NCBI RefSeq assembly: GCF_021730395.1 | Contig: NW_026461053.1 | Location: forward strand, 1-64,000 | DNA: 64,000 bases | From: Mercenaria mercenaria | Taxonomy: Eukaryota > Mollusca > Bivalvia > Venerida > Veneridae | Direction: 5' to 3' | Shown here: in pieces, positions 47,970 to 61,305 of the stretch | Layout: each line of letters begins with the position of its first letter | Numbering within the stretch: position 1 is the first letter of the stretch | The notes under the pieces: generated by a model | What the model was told of the DNA's origin: nothing | Seen by the model: only the letters and a program-made list of their open reading frames with translations | Database searches by the model: none | Program-made: the position numbers and the translations under genes

Positions 47970-49053
47970 TGCTGGTGATGATATCAAACATGAAAGCACA
48001 ATTAGATATCTCGGTGCATTTCTTGACGAAACCTTGAACTTTAAAGATCATGTAAATCGCAAATGTCGTACAGCCAAGTTGAATTACCTACGAATTAAGA
48101 ACATCCGTAAATATTTAACAAAAGCAGCCACTGAAATTTTAGTTTTATCTCTAGTTATTTCACATCTGGATTACTGCAACGTCATACTGTATGGTGTAGC
48201 TAACGGTGAGGTGCGTAAGACACAACGTATTCAAAACATGTGCGCAAAACTTGTCCTTAAAAGAAGGAAATTTGACAGTTCTAAACAATCATTCAATGAC
48301 CTACATTGGTTGCCGGTGAAAGCAAGGATTGAGTTCAAGATACTATCTTTCATGTATAGCTGTCACATTGGCAGAGCACCAATGTGTTCTCTGTCACAAT
48401 GTATTTAACAGAATTGCTTGCACAGTATACTCCTAGTAGACAAGGTTTCAGAAAATTCTGAATGTCGTTATGTTGTCCCATACATCAAGTGCAAACATTC
48501 AATGATAGAAGTTTCTGTACTATTTGTCCAAAACTGAGGAATGAAGTGCAGTTAGAACTATGCAAAAGTAAATCACTTGACACATTCAAAAAAATCTTAA
48601 GACACTGTATATCCGAGACTTCGTATCATTGTTTTAAATTTTTTGATAACTGTTTTATACGCTATAGCAGCAGGTGATAGTTTTTAAATTTTTGTAAAAG
48701 GTTTTACCTTTCAACATTTATATTTTCAAGGTTTGTTTAATTAAACGTAGGCTCTATGGGTAGGGTAGTGTCTAGTATTTCTTTTTTCCAAATAATCTGT
48801 GATGGCACCATTAATCAGGGGGTTTGAACCCGTCTGGGCGTACCATGTAAGGCTTTAAGCACTGGTATTCGCAATGGGCGATAAAATAACCTCAGAGAGA
48901 AGGGTGCGGTTTTTGTTTAAATAAGGCTGTTATGATTGTTATTATTATTATTGTCGTTATTATTACTGTTGTTATTATTATTATTATTATTATGTACAAC
49001 GCCATTAAATATACAGAAATATGCGTTTACTCAAATAATTCAGTTTCAGTTTC
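47970..49053 (+). mobile_element. 5'-truncated LINE 3' end (CR1/jockey-type RT tail)
   Basis: Inserted into sequence that is continuous in unit 1 (near 8665). The frame 48034-48408 matches the C-terminal end of non-LTR reverse transcriptases: NFKDHVNRKCRTAKLNYLR, LVISHLDYCNVILYG, QRIQNMCAKLVL, LHWLPVKARIEFKIL. A second frame (48462-48677) has VQTFNDRSFCTICPKLRNEV, the usual downstream end of such ORF2 proteins. The catalytic FADD box is absent because of the truncation. The two frames are offset, so there is at least one frameshift or stop. The 3' end has an ATT-rich simple repeat (48930-48995). Dead on arrival, inserted after the duplication. Confidence 0.8.
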
Positions 49054-49199
49054 AATTTAAAGTATGTATATCGTCAAAAAATATACGTTGTTGTTATTCA
49101 AATGTAGAACTATTTAAAGTCTACGTACTAAATGATTGCAAGGAAGGACAGTTTCTTGAAATTGTTTCAACTTTGCCAAGAAATTAGTGGATAAGTACG

Positions 49200-49690
49200 A
49201 AAGCCCGGTGGTGACTTCACGTTTCATTATTCCCATTTGCTATTTCTCACTTCCTATTATACACTATAAAACATAAAGGTACTATAAAATGAGAACTACA
49301 CATTTTTAAGTTCACAATTTCATTTTTTTTTTTGTATCGAAAACGAGAGGTGAGGACTGCAAAATGTGACATTCCAAATTTTGTATCGAATACGAGAAGC
49401 GAGAGCTGTGAAATGTAAAATTCACATTTTCACTTCTCAGTTCATAGTTTCTATATGTTACATTGTGTATAATAAGATATGAGAAATAAGAAATGAGATA
49501 ATCATTCACTTTTTCTCATTTCATAATTCTGAAATCTTGTATCGAAGATGAGAAGCGTGAAGTAAAAAAATGTGAAATTCACTTTTCACTTTTCTCATTT
49601 CATAGAGTCTATGTTTATAGCATAAATTATGAATCGAGAACTGAGAAATAGGAAATTGGAATAGTGAAATGTGATGTCACCACGGGACTT
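49200..49690. mobile_element. fold-back element of GAAATGAGAA units (unit-2 copy)
   Basis: Counterpart of 8820-9345; ends CGAAAGCCCGGTGGTGAC and the inverse of CGAAAGTCCCGTGGTGAC. Confidence 0.7.
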
Positions 49691-49808
49691 TCGTAAGTAA
49701 GAATTCTTATTTTGTTGATGATTTAATAGTGTACGCATTTTAAGGACAAAAATATCTATTTTTCTTTGAACCCTTTAAAACACTTTTTCATGTATCGCTT
49801 TACGTGTA

Positions 49809-49985
49809 CAGTCAAACCTGTCTATAAAGACCATCCTTGGGAGAGCCAAAATGTGGTCTTTATTGGGAGGTGGTCTTTACTTACAGGTTAAATACACCGT
49901 AAATGTTAAAATGGGAAACAAAGCATGTGGTCTTTAAAGCCAGGTGGTCTCTGTTCACAGGCGGTCTTTAACACAGGTTTGACTG
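49809..49985. mobile_element. 177-bp TA-flanked MITE (CAGTCAAACCTG ends)
   Basis: CAGTCAAACCTGTCTATAAAG on the left and the inverse of CAGTCAAACCTGTGTTAAAG on the right, with TA on both sides. Unit 1 (near 9452) has the uninterrupted site with one TA. Tc1/mariner/pogo-type by target and ends. Confidence 0.9.
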
Positions 49986-50073
49986 TATATGTTTATTACG
50001 TTGCAATGTTGAACTTTCTACGATGTAAAAAAATGTTTCTGTTTGCTGGCATTAATGTGTTTATCCATTTCAG

Positions 50074-50146
50074 CACAAAATGAATCATTAGAGAGCCTAG
50101 AGCTTAGTTGGAACCAAATGCAATATCTGTAGCTCGCAGTCTCAAG
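50074..50146 (+). pseudogene. orphan LRR exon before HSPA12-3, frameshifted
   Basis: Counterpart of 9545-9621. It starts QNESLESLELSWN and ends in VARSLK before GTAGTC in another frame, because 13 bases are missing after SWN. It still shows the ancestral donor end (ARSLK) that the unit-1 copy lost, which gives an ancestral exon of 86 bases. Confidence 0.7.
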
Positions 50147-50900
50147 GTAGTCCACTCCGAAACTTTCTAGGTTCTTCATAGGTAAAAACAATCAGTAAGG
50201 AACAAATACAGTAATGTGTTAATATGTTTTAATTTTGTGGACATGAAATTTGGGGTTTTGGCCAAATTGCTATTTCGTTGGGATATGAATTCGTAGATTT
50301 CGGGAATTTTATTAGTTCGTTTTGGATATAATATTGTGGTTTGATACAACCACGGAATTCACAAAAAGTAATCCCTCGTACGTATTAATGATTTCACAGG
50401 ATGGGGGGTTTCCATCACATTTGCGGGTAATGTTTGCGTAAGAAATTTCTTTATTTCAATTAGAATAGTTTAACTAAACAAATAAGAATTACAACGGAAA
50501 GCTAGATTTTTTTCTAAGATATGATAAAATTTATAACAAGGTAATTTGTAAGCCTAGAGCGCAACTAAGACGCGGTTTGATTTAGTCTTTTCATGAGAGT
50601 TAATGAAACATGCACAAGTTATCATGCTCCTAGCACCGGCTTAAGCGGAACGCTATTATAAAAAAATGTCTTGAACTTCATGATCCTAAAGGACTAGAAA
50701 ATACAAAAACATTAGTACATGTCGACTTTTAACAGCCGTTCTACAGTCCTTAAAGACTGCTGTTGTGAAAGTTAATAAAATCTATAAAAAATATCCTTGG
50801 AAGCATTGAATTCAAACAAGCAAAAATACAAGCAGAACCTTTTGCGGTATTTGATGGAGTAACTATGCGATATCCACATCACTAGCCATTTAAATTCATT

Positions 50901-53900
50901 CTAGTCACAGAGAAAGTTGATTTTCTCAGTTTGTCTCTTGCCGTCGTCAAAAATGAATTTAAGAAGGATTTCCGTTTCTCCAAAATGCATTTCAAGCTTA
51001 AACCGTTCTCGTGGTTTTTCAAACTTAACAGTGCCAATTTTGAAACAGCTTTCTTCTGTTACAAACTGTGGGTTTTCTTCCGTTGAGGCATAAAGTCCAA
51101 GACCCTCCTTTACATCAAATGTGTCCGTGATGTAACGTTTTTCGACTATAGTTCCTACGGGTACTGTCTCTCCAGCTCGTACGAATTTTTCAAATATATA
51201 ACGACATTTGAATTCTTCATTTTCAAATACTTTGTATTTTTCAGGCTGCCCTGTTTCAAATCTACTAATTATTTCTAAACCATAAGTATATTTACTGATC
51301 CTGCTCTTCATTATTCTTGGGTCATGGCCAAGAAGAACTGCTCCTTTGAGGACCGATAATCCGGACTCGCTAGGAACGATCACTCTCTTATTTGGAAACG
51401 CTTCACGTACTCTTTGTTGTACTATCTCAGATTCTGCGAAGCCACCTACAAGCAATATTGTACTGATGTTGCTGCACTCATTTTCGGTTAAGATTCTTTT
51501 GACATGTTCAATGGTGTTTGATATTGAACTTGCGAAAAACTGTTTAAATACATCAACATTTATGTTGAGCTTATCCCTCTTGAGCTGGGTTATTTCAGCA
51601 AAGCGTCCCTTAAAGATGTGCTTCGAAATAGGATTACTGTTCAAGCTCTTGTATGTTTCTCCAAAAGCTGCTGGTATCCTGAGTACAATGTTGCCCTTTT
51701 TCTCTTCAGATATTGCCCGCTTCTTCACTTCAAAGTCTCTCATCAAGTCTAAAAAATCTCCAGTATGCTCTTCCCTAAATGTTTCAATAACTTTGGTTCC
51801 AAACATCTCAGCCAAACATCCAAGATAAGCATCATCAACTTGTGTACCACCCCAAGCACCACCACTGGCCTTTGCAACTTCAGACAGAGTGCCATCTTCT
51901 TGAACACAGTGAACAGTGATGTCAACTGTTCCACCTGCAATGATAAATGAAAACACATCAGTGTGGAAATTATCAGTTGTAATACCGCGGAATAGTCACT
52001 AGTATTATATATGACTTGTACTTATCCATTTAGAAACAGTGACATATTTAAATACAAAACGAAATCAGAGTTTGTTAACAAAAATATTATTTCTCAGATA
52101 TTATTCAGGCTGAAACAAAGTTATTTGTCCATTATATTAAATAGTATACGAAATACGGATTTCAACTGATGCTTGTGTTATGTTCTTCTGTTTGAAAGTA
52201 TTTTTTACAAACATGAAATTATCCAGCATATTGAAAATATTCTTCCACAATGTTTGGATCAAAGTTGTGTTATTTTAGCCTAAACTTATAGAGAATAATA
52301 AGCTATCTAGACCAATTTTCAATAAAGACCAAAGCAAATAAAAAGGAGGAATAGATTCCTAATTACTTTTAACGTTCTCCGCTTTTAGTGTTCCTGTCGC
52401 ATATGAAAAGTGCAAACATTATTGTTATTGTGAACACATTTATAGTGAACATTTTCATACCTCCTAAATCAAGAACGATGTAACAAGTTCCAGGAAGAAA
52501 GCAGTCAAAGGTCATTGACTTGCCACCCTTGAGACGTTCTACTGGGAGACATTTACAGAAAGCCGATGCCGCTTCTGGCTCGAGAACTAGTTCAAGGCAT
52601 TCTCCGTTTATACCAGCCTGAAATAGTTACACATAATTATGATGTTTTGATATACATGATGCTGTCAGTTAGAAGTATGAAGGTTGTATTCTTGTTACAT
52701 ACTAGTACTTCAACGATAATTTAATATCGTTAAAGAAAGAAGACAACTCAAGTTTGCAACGCGTTTCGTATTAGTCAATTAAAATATTTCTTCAGGCAAA
52801 CATACACTGTATACAAACATATGTATGACGTCAGTTAATATGACACCATAACGTCAAAGTGTGACGTTACGTTTGGCTCACTATTTGAATCATATATTTC
52901 GTCCAGAAAAACAGCAACAGAACTTCTAGTTGTAAGAACAATATTTAAGTAAAGAAGTACTATATATTAATGTATTAGTACTATATAAAATTATCTGATA
53001 TTTAAAGTGAGTTTCAAAGTTATAACTCAGACCTTTTTACAAAACACACCGTATCAAGTAAAAAGCTTTAATACAAACCTGAAGGGCAGCCTCGCGCATG
53101 AACTGTTTTGCTGCGTCTGTCCATATTGCTGGGACAGTCAGGACCCAGTGAATGTCACTTTCTTCAAAACCTGTTATCCTCATAAATATTGTCTCGGTCA
53201 GATTCTTCTTCAAGTATTTTATGGCTTCCGAAAACACTGTAAGAGCTGATAGTGGTTTCCTGTTTACTTCCAGCAGAAGCGTTTTTCTTGACAATACCTG
53301 CATTACAAGACTCAACTTTTTCACTAATGAAAGGTTATTTAATTTTAAACTGGATTTATTATAACAAATGGCTCAAAAAATATGCTTAGGTTAATTTCAA
53401 TATCATTTTCGATGAAAGCATTAAAAATACATTTATATGGAACGCGGGAGCTGTCTTAAGTTAGACGAATTTGGGGTATCTTCTCTAGTTAGAGTATTAT
53501 CTTCTCAAAATCTTGTTAGGTCTTATTAGTTATTGTGTATGACGTCAGTTAATATTGACTTGCAATGCTATCATGTCTAACGTAAGTACTATTTTGTTAG
53601 AGTGACGTACTATTTTGTTAAACGACCGTCCTATTTTCTTAAGGCAACATACTATCATGTCCAGTGAACATACTATCTTGTCAGAGTGACGTACTATTAT
53701 GTTAAACGACGATTCTTTTTTCTCAAAGTAACTTTTAGATATGATAGCATTGCAATTCAACATGATAACAAACTTATTAACCAGACTTAGGTTACACTAC
53801 ACCAATTCAGTTCCTTCTTCATTTTATATAAACAATGAAATCTTGAAACCTCATTTTGAGTACTTAAGAGCATTCAATGATATAAAAAACATATATAGAC

Positions 53901-56900
53901 ATTTAGTATAAAATGTCTTCTTACCAATATATATATATATATTGAGATGTGTTACATATAAGAAAAACAAGTGAATGAAGTATTGCCATGCAATACAAAG
54001 TCCCCTACTGGAAGGCACCTAATTTTCTCTATTGCAGTATAACATAATGAACTGATATCTGTCAATGATGTATAAACAATGTTGTACTATATATACAATA
54101 TGTAATAACAAAACACTTGGATTAAAATTTATATATATAAAAACCTATAGTTGTTTTCATATTGAATTTTTTTGGCTGATTATAAAAATGTTATCATGTA
54201 AGTTATTTATAGTAACAACAAAGGGAAATTAATCTTTAAAAAAAAAAAAAATCTATATAATATAAGTCCACAAGAAACTCTTTACCAGGTAGAGATAGGT
54301 CAAAATACACCTAAAAATTGGATGTAACATGCATGCTGTACCACAGAAAAGTGGTCACGATTTTTCTCTACCGCCAGTAATAAAAAAGTTACAATAAAAT
54401 CTATTTATAGTAACAACAAAGGGACGTAATTCTAAAAACAAGGGTGCCTCATGGTAGTGAACATTTGGTCCAAGTTACATCAAAATCCCTCCATGCATGA
54501 AGAAGAAATGTTCCGTACAAAGTCATTCTTGAATTTGACCTTTGACCTCTAAATATGACCTTGACCTTAGACCTAGGGACCTGGTTCTTGCGCATGACAT
54601 GTTGTCTCATCCAGAGGAATATTTGTGCCAACTGATATCTAAATCCTGCTTTGCATGACAAAGTTATAGACCGGACAGGAAAAAATCCTCTTGACCTTTG
54701 ACCTGTGACCCCTTTAAGCTAGGGTACTGGGTGTTGCGCATGACACGTCGTCTCATCATGGGAAACATTTATGCCAAGTAATATTGTAATCCCTTGATGG
54801 ATGACAGAGTTCTGGATCGGACAGGGAAAAAACCTTATTGACCTTTGACCCCCAATTGTGACCTTGACCTTTGAGCTAGGGGTCTGGGATTTGCGCACGA
54901 CACGTCGTCTCATCATGGGGAAACCTTGTGCTAAGTGATATTAAAATTCCTTAATGAATGTCAGAGTTATGGACCGGACACGAAACAGACCCTGTTCATG
55001 CTATGTTAACATTTGACTGCTAAGTGTGACCTTGACCTTTGAGCTAGGGGTTTGAAAGTTGTGCACGACACATCGTCTTATTATGAGGTACATTTGTGCC
55101 AAGTAATATTAAAATCCCTTCATAGATGGGAGAGTTATGGACCAGACAGGAAAAAAGCCTTGTTGACCTTTGACCTCAAATTGTGACCTTGACCTTTAAG
55201 CTAGGTGTCTAGGTTTTGCGCATGACACGTCGTCTTCTCATGGGGAACATTTGTGCCAAGTAATATTAAAATCCCTTCATGGATGGGAGAGTTATGGACC
55301 GGACAGGAAAAAAGCCCTGTTGACCTTTGACCTCCAACTGTGACCTTGACCTTTGAGCTAGGGGTCCGGGTTTTGCGCATGACACGTCGTCTCATCATGG
55401 GGAACATTTATGCCAAGTAATATTAAAATCCCTTCATGGATGGGAGAGTTATGGACCGGACAGGAAAAAAGCCCTGTTGACCTTTGACCTCCAATTGTGA
55501 CCTTGACCTTTGAGCTAGGGGTCCGGGTTTTGCGCATGACACGTCGTCTCATCATGGGGAACATTTGTGCCAAGTAATATTAAAATCCCTTCATGGATGA
55601 CAGAGTTATGGACCGGACACGAAATTGCGGACGGACGGACGGACGGACGGACGGACAGACGGACGGACGGACGGAATGACGGAAAAGCGCATTCCTATAG
55701 TCCCCGAAACTGGTTTTCAACCAGTAGGGGACTAATAATCTGTTCTGAAAAATGTCACCCTCTGAAAATCCTTCATAAAAATTGCCGTTTATCAGTTCCG
55801 CGTATGTAGACATTTTCTCAATGAATAAAACTAAAACCTAGAAATTCACAATGGAAATTGTCTAGATATTTTCTTAATACACTAAGCAATAAAACTAATC
55901 AAAATATAATTGTCACATCCTCTTATGATTCATTATACAAATAGCACCAGCACTTCCAATTTGGTGTAATCAGTCCATAACAAGATGTTGAGACGATATT
56001 CTCAAAAATAAAAAAGGTACCTCGTATTTTCATCTAACATAAGACAGCTCTGGCGTTCCATACATTTACCTTATTTTGATGAAGTATCATCTTAAACCTC
56101 CGAAAGAAGTACCAATCAGAATGCATATCTTCTTCCGCCAAATCCGAGTATTTATCTTCTGCTTCATATCCAAATGAATGGAATTGTTTGTCTGGACTAA
56201 ACAAAATTGACGTCGGTGCCTGCGTAAATGAATAATAAATAGACAAATTCAAATTAATTTTATTGCTCAAACCGAAAACGAACAAAGAAAATAATCTTTA
56301 TATATTGCATATATTTTTATAAATAGGTCATCTAAATATATATATGATACCTACATATTGGATACATTTAATCATATATATATTATACCAAATTTATATA
56401 GCATCCCTATCATGATAAACACATTCGAAGGTGCTTTACATAGAAAAACAACCTCTCAGAAATTGTTTCTCCACCAGTACAGACACAGAGTGAGAGGTTT
56501 GCGATACAAGTATTTCAGGCTAACATGGCCTATGTCATTTTGAACAGAAACTTGCTCTTTGACGTGTCCGGCGTAAAGTACAGATACATGAATTCATGTC
56601 CCCGAGGTAATAGGCAAGGACTGCTTAAGTGTGAATTACTATGAACAGCATTTCTGAACTTTCATTGCCAAGGTTGGAAATCAATATACTTAGCAAACAA
56701 CCTACCTACCTAACTACCAGTGCCCATGCCGATAATCATAACACTTAACCTACCTACCTAGCCGTGCCCAGGCCAAACAGTATCACACTTTATAAACACC
56801 TCCCTACCTACAAGTGCCCAGGCCAGGAATCATTACATTTAACAAAACAACCTACGTGTATCTACTTTCAAGAGACCTGGCCGGAAATCACTTACACTTA

Positions 56901-59032
56901 AACTATCTACCTACGAGTGCAAGGCCAGAAATCATTGCACTTAAGAAACAACCTACCTACCTACCTACCTACCTACCTTCCAGTGCCCAGGCTTGAAATC
57001 ATTAAAATTAACAAACAACCTATCTAACTACCTGTGCCCTGACCAGAAATCATTACACTTAACAAATAGCATACCTACCTTACTACAAGTACCTATACCG
57101 GAAATCATTACACTTAACAAACAAACAACCTATCTACCTACCAGTGTCCAGGCCATAAATTGTCTAACTTAACAGACAACCTACCTACCTACCAGTGCCC
57201 AGGCCGGAAATCGTTACACTTAACAACCAACCTACCTACCTACATACCAGTGCCCAGGCCAGAAATCATTACACTTAACAAACAAACAACCTATCTACCT
57301 ACCAGTGTCCAGGCCATAAATTGTCTAACTTAACAGACAACCTACCTACCTACCAGTGCCCAGGCCGGAAATCATTACACATAATAAACAACCCAACTAC
57401 CTACCAGTTGCCAGGCCAGAAATCACAACCTACCTATTTACCTACCAGTGCCAAGGCCGGAAAACATTACACTTATCTACATGCCTACCAACCTTGCCTT
57501 TCGATCAAATATTTTTTTCTTGTTTAATCAAATGTTCACGGAACAATGAACAGCAGATATTTACAATAGAAACTTTCTGTACATGAACCTCATGGAAATC
57601 TATACCAAAGATCGACAAAATGGACAATTTAATGTGGCTTCTTAGCTATTGTTTACGGTACAACCTATAAAATTGATTAAACTAATGAAAGTTCTAAAAA
57701 TATGAGCTTTTAAGTTGGATCAAATGTTTTTGTGTAATACAGATTTATTATTCATCATAGTATTCACCATTGAGATAGTACCTTAAATTGAAATTATGGA
57801 GACAAAAAAACGATTAAAAAGCTGACGTTAAAGTCCCATAAGGATTTAAATTTTTTATTACATACTCGTTTCTATTCCCCGTTAAGTTACACTGGTACCG
57901 GAAACGTCAATATTTTTCCATACACTGACGCCTGAATTTCATATCGGGTGCGTGACGTAATTCAGTGTTTGTTGTTGCACTATTTTTTCTATTTAGTTCA
58001 GTATTGTCGATCCTATTCAGGCTATTAAACAAATTTATGATATTTACAGAATATTTATACGTGTAGATGTGTATGTAATAAAAAGGTTATTATCTTTGCA
58101 TCGGGAAATATACACTCGTTCTTCAGCGGAAGAATACTGCGCTCCTAAAGTCGCGCAATATTTCCGCTGAAGAACTCGTGCATATTTCCCGATACAAAAC
58201 TAATAACATATAAATATTACATGATTAGAAAGGCACTACTTGAAATACTGCACATGAACTTATACAGTTAGTGCTGTAAAGGAAGATAATCATAAATAGT
58301 GCATTCAATTAAACTTTGTACTATGTTAATCAATATCCAAACGTTTGACAAAAAATAGAGAAAACAATTATTGAAAATATGATTAACAAGAAATCAATAT
58401 ATTTTATGTTCATAATAAAAAGTGTGACAGCCACATTATGAAGCCTTTGATTGCTTGTATATAACAAGACTACTTAAGTCTTGATTTGATCATTTAAAGC
58501 ATGTTGTTCAAGTTTTTTTGAAACTTCTAATTTAATTTAATTTACGTGTATTTCCTGTTGTAAATGGTCCTACCTACCACTCGATTGATAAATGTATTAA
58601 CTTATATGGTTGTGAAGTAGTTGTCAAATACATGCATATTGTACATAAATATCAGGTAGCATAATTATTTCGCTTCATTAATTCATCCTTAGTACTGCAT
58701 CTACAATGCATGACCAAGACCTAAATACAGTGCATAGAAACACTACTGCATGTTTGATAATAATACTGCCCCGTGTCTTACCATAATTTTATCATCTTAT
58801 ATCAACAACTTGATAGAATCAATCGAAAATATAAAAAAGGGTGCAACTATAAATAACAAGGAAGTAACTATAAACGTATAATCACCTTGAGTGACAAATG
58901 ACCTCCACCTATCCAGTGATTCGTCTGAATCTTCAATGGATCATTTTCATAATCATGAGCGAAGGAAAATGCATATCCTGAAAACGTTGTACCAAAGTCA
59001 ATGGCAGCAACAACAATCTTTGTCGATGTCAT
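50901..59032 (-). CDS. HSPA12-like Hsp70 family protein, copy 3, intact
   Basis: Five exons: 58886-59032, 56070-56219, 53079-53297, 52461-52617 and 50901-51934. All have GT/AG borders and sum to 1707 bases, 568 residues plus TAG. Hsp70/actin-fold signatures are complete: phosphate-1 IDFGTTFSGY (11-20), TVPAIWTDAAKQF (153-165), the family signature LEPEAAS (184-190), phosphate-2 LDLGGGTVDI (221-230) and adenosine motif LLVGGFAES (385-393). Then GHDPRIM and a beta-rich C-terminus ending NFLCD. This is the ATPase part with a short tail and no classical substrate-binding domain, as in HSPA12A/B, though shorter than the vertebrate proteins (about 680). ATP-binding chaperone-like function is inferred from family; client unknown. 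Start chosen because copies 1 and 3 share MTSTKIVVAA there. It is the only complete HSPA12 gene in the window. Confidence 0.92.
53545..53765. mobile_element. short fold-back element in HSPA12-3 intron 2
   Basis: Same ends and units as 12950-14065 (TGCAATGCTATCATGTCTAA; ACGTACTATTTTGTTAAACG), but only about 220 bp and without the long complementary right half. Either the ancestral size or a collapsed copy. Confidence 0.7.
53999..55734. mobile_element. 1.7 kb element with seven 158-bp repeats and AGTCCCCTACTGG ends
   Basis: AGTCCCCTACTGG near 53999 and its inverse at 55721-55733; the right end also forms a hairpin (TAGTCCCCGAAACTGG with CCAGTAGGGGACTA). The interior has seven tandem units of about 150-165 bp (54540-55620), each with TGACCTTTGACC, GTGACCTTGACCTTTGAGC and GCGCATGACACGTCGTC, then a GACG run (55628-55675). 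The last three units are almost identical. Absent from HSPA12-2 (near 14530). No protein. Confidence 0.75.
56690..57490. repeat. about 51-bp minisatellite, HSPA12-3 intron 1
   Basis: Roughly 15 units of the family seen at 19080-19990. A block of about 150 bp (57105-57225 and 57270-57370) is repeated almost exactly, again showing higher-order expansion. Confidence 0.9.
58086..58207. repeat. 122-bp palindrome in HSPA12-3 intron 1
   Basis: GGTTATTATCTTTGCATCGG, GAAATATACACTCGTTCTTC and AGCGGAA on the left pair with their inverse on the right around a short loop (GAATACTGCGCTCC). A MITE core or small MITE. Confidence 0.7.
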
Positions 59033-59170
59033 CAAGATAATCTGTCTGTTAACGGATAAACATTTTGTTTCAATTTGCGCGAAATAGCTGTACGTTTCCT
59101 AACACGGAAGTAATTTAACAAAGTGTATAATATAGCAAAGTATCTGAAGAGCGGAAAGAGCGATTGAAAT
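59033..59170 (-). promoter_or_regulatory. putative HSPA12-3 5' UTR and proximal promoter
   Basis: Homologous to 802-905 and 21806-21945, with the CGGAAG core at 59105-59110. As this copy is intact, it is the best region for motif comparison. No clear heat-shock element. Confidence 0.4.
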
Positions 59171-61209
59171 AACAAGATGTGGTTTGATAACATAAATTAT
59201 AGTAAATCGGATTGAAAATATTATCATCATTAATTCATAGTTCTCATACTACACTACATATGTTTTTCTAATTATGTTTAGTTTAACAGAAGAACTGAAA
59301 GGGATGTTTCTTTAATTTAAACAACAAAAATATATATAAGACCTCAACTGAATAAACATGCCTAATGACCAAAATATACAAGCAAAAGCTTAAACGGTAT
59401 TTTTTTAATCAAAAAGCCTCCAGAAAGGTTTGAATCACAGTACTGCCTTAATAGTCTTAAGGTTTAGCAGTATTTCACAAAATAACAGATTATTTTAGTA
59501 AATGAACAGTATCTTGACCAACAACGTATCTGTCCAATACATGTTTTACTGTTCTGTCCCACAGAGTTGGATACTTAAAATATTCTGAATGAGTTGTTCC
59601 CCTTCGAATAAGAATGTCATTTGTAAAGAAATAAATGTAAACAATTGTCAAAAACGATGTTTTACCTAGTTATGTAAAGTTTAAACACTCGCACGATGTT
59701 GTAAATGCATCAAAACGAAGACATGTAACAGCTTTTTTAAAATGGTGAGTTTTTAAAGGCGCTGAACTGTCCAGGAAGTGTGGTCCTTTCATGCAGTCCC
59801 TTTCCGGAATTCAATACATACATGAATAAATTGACAATGGTTTTGTTGAATAATATAAATGCTTTATATGCTGTTAAATTTTCATGTAAAACAATGCTTT
59901 CTTTCTATGATTTGATGACGTTCGAACTTTTTTCTCCGAAACAAGGACCTATACCTTAACACTATTACATAAATAAATTGCTGTCAAAGATCACAGAAAA
60001 TAAACAAAATGATTTCCTTTCGCGTTTGACAATCAGTCGCTAATCGAAACAAGTTTCATACATTCCTCCGAAATATGCGCATCTTTCACTTTAGATATGT
60101 AATACATCTAGGAAACCCTCTTAAAATATCTCCATCTTGGCTGAATATATAACTTTAATGCGTACGTAAATCTGAAATTATAACTTAATATCATACAATG
60201 ATATGAACAACGACTGGCTATAGTTTAGCGGCATTACATTGTACATATTTAAACTGTGTAGATCTATGTATTTCTTTAATAATAAGATATACAGTTGTTA
60301 GTGTGTAGTACTTCCAGTCTAACACAGAATCACGTTGCTTTAATGTTTACATAAATACCGTTATTGTTCATTTTTTAAATATTAAGTATTTGCCTAAAAT
60401 GTTAAGTCAATTTACCTCAGATTGTTTCCAGTCTGGCCACATTCTTGTGCAGAATGAGCAACGCTACACAGCATTTCAAATAAAAAAAACTTACTTGGAC
60501 CATGAATTTATTCGTGATTTTTTCAGACTATATCAGAACCCATCAACGTCAGGTCTTCAGTGCTTTGACAAAATTATTACCATCAATATCCCTTAAATCT
60601 ATGTACATGTATACACCGGACAGAAACTTTACAAAAATCTTAGATCATAATGCAATTAAGCACAATAGTATAGGTTTTTTTCTAGACACATTCCCCTCCC
60701 TTCCCCACCCCTACCTTTTGCACTTGGACTGTGCCTTATGAACTTTTTTGCAACAAAGTTGGTGGAACGGCTCTAGAACCAATGGCGGTATTTCGTTTGA
60801 ACTTTATATACACATTGTCATACAGCAAGTTGGCATAATCTGTCGTTTTTAATATTTTATTATCTAAGACTGTAACTTTGAATCTAATAAAGGGAATTCA
60901 AAATAACTTGATACGGTGGTAGATGAAAGCAAAATAAGCTGAAAACCACAAGAACTATAACTCTTTCTTGAACGTATATAAAATTATCTCCCAAGACTGG
61001 GCATGATAAAACACGCAAATGAGTATTACATATTACCATTATAACCTTTTCAAACTAGGCTTTAAGATAGGGAATGAGTCCCATATATTGATAGCTCTAG
61101 TTTAAAAAATATGAAGCTTACTTCATAGTTCTAACTATTCGTTCATTTCTGAGGTCGCCCAGACATTGAAGCACAAAACGTTCGCTTGTTTAGTCAACCT
61201 ATATTTCAG
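59171..61209. other. unit-3 spacer that has lost LRR-EF exons
   Basis: Aligns with about 960-2400 of unit 1 up to around 60680 (for example CAGATTGTTTCC and CATAATGCA phrases). The parts of unit 1 holding the first three LRR-EF exons have no counterpart; homology resumes near 61170 (ACAAAACGTTCGCTTG). No gene. Confidence 0.6.
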
Positions 61210-61295
61210 GAAACTGATGTCGAAGCTAATGATGATCAAATTGTTGAGCTTATGTCTAGGCTGGACACTAACACTGATGGGAATATTGATAATAG
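61210..61295 (+). pseudogene. LRR-EF copy 3, single EF-hand exon
   Basis: After an ATATTTCAG acceptor it reads ETDVEANDDQIVELMSRLDT then NTDGNIDN, the first part of EF-hand 2, in an 86-base exon of the ancestral length with an intact GT donor. The three preceding exons of the visible gene are missing, and a large element starts 10 bases past the donor. The exon itself is open, but no complete product is possible from what is visible. Confidence 0.75.
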
Positions 61296-61305
61296 GTTAA
61301 TATGT

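Noticed and set aside
55201-55573. Repeated open frames with MRRRVMRKTRTPSSK-like peptides
   Set aside because: Translation of the 158-bp tandem unit; repeats at the unit period and has no start or splice context.
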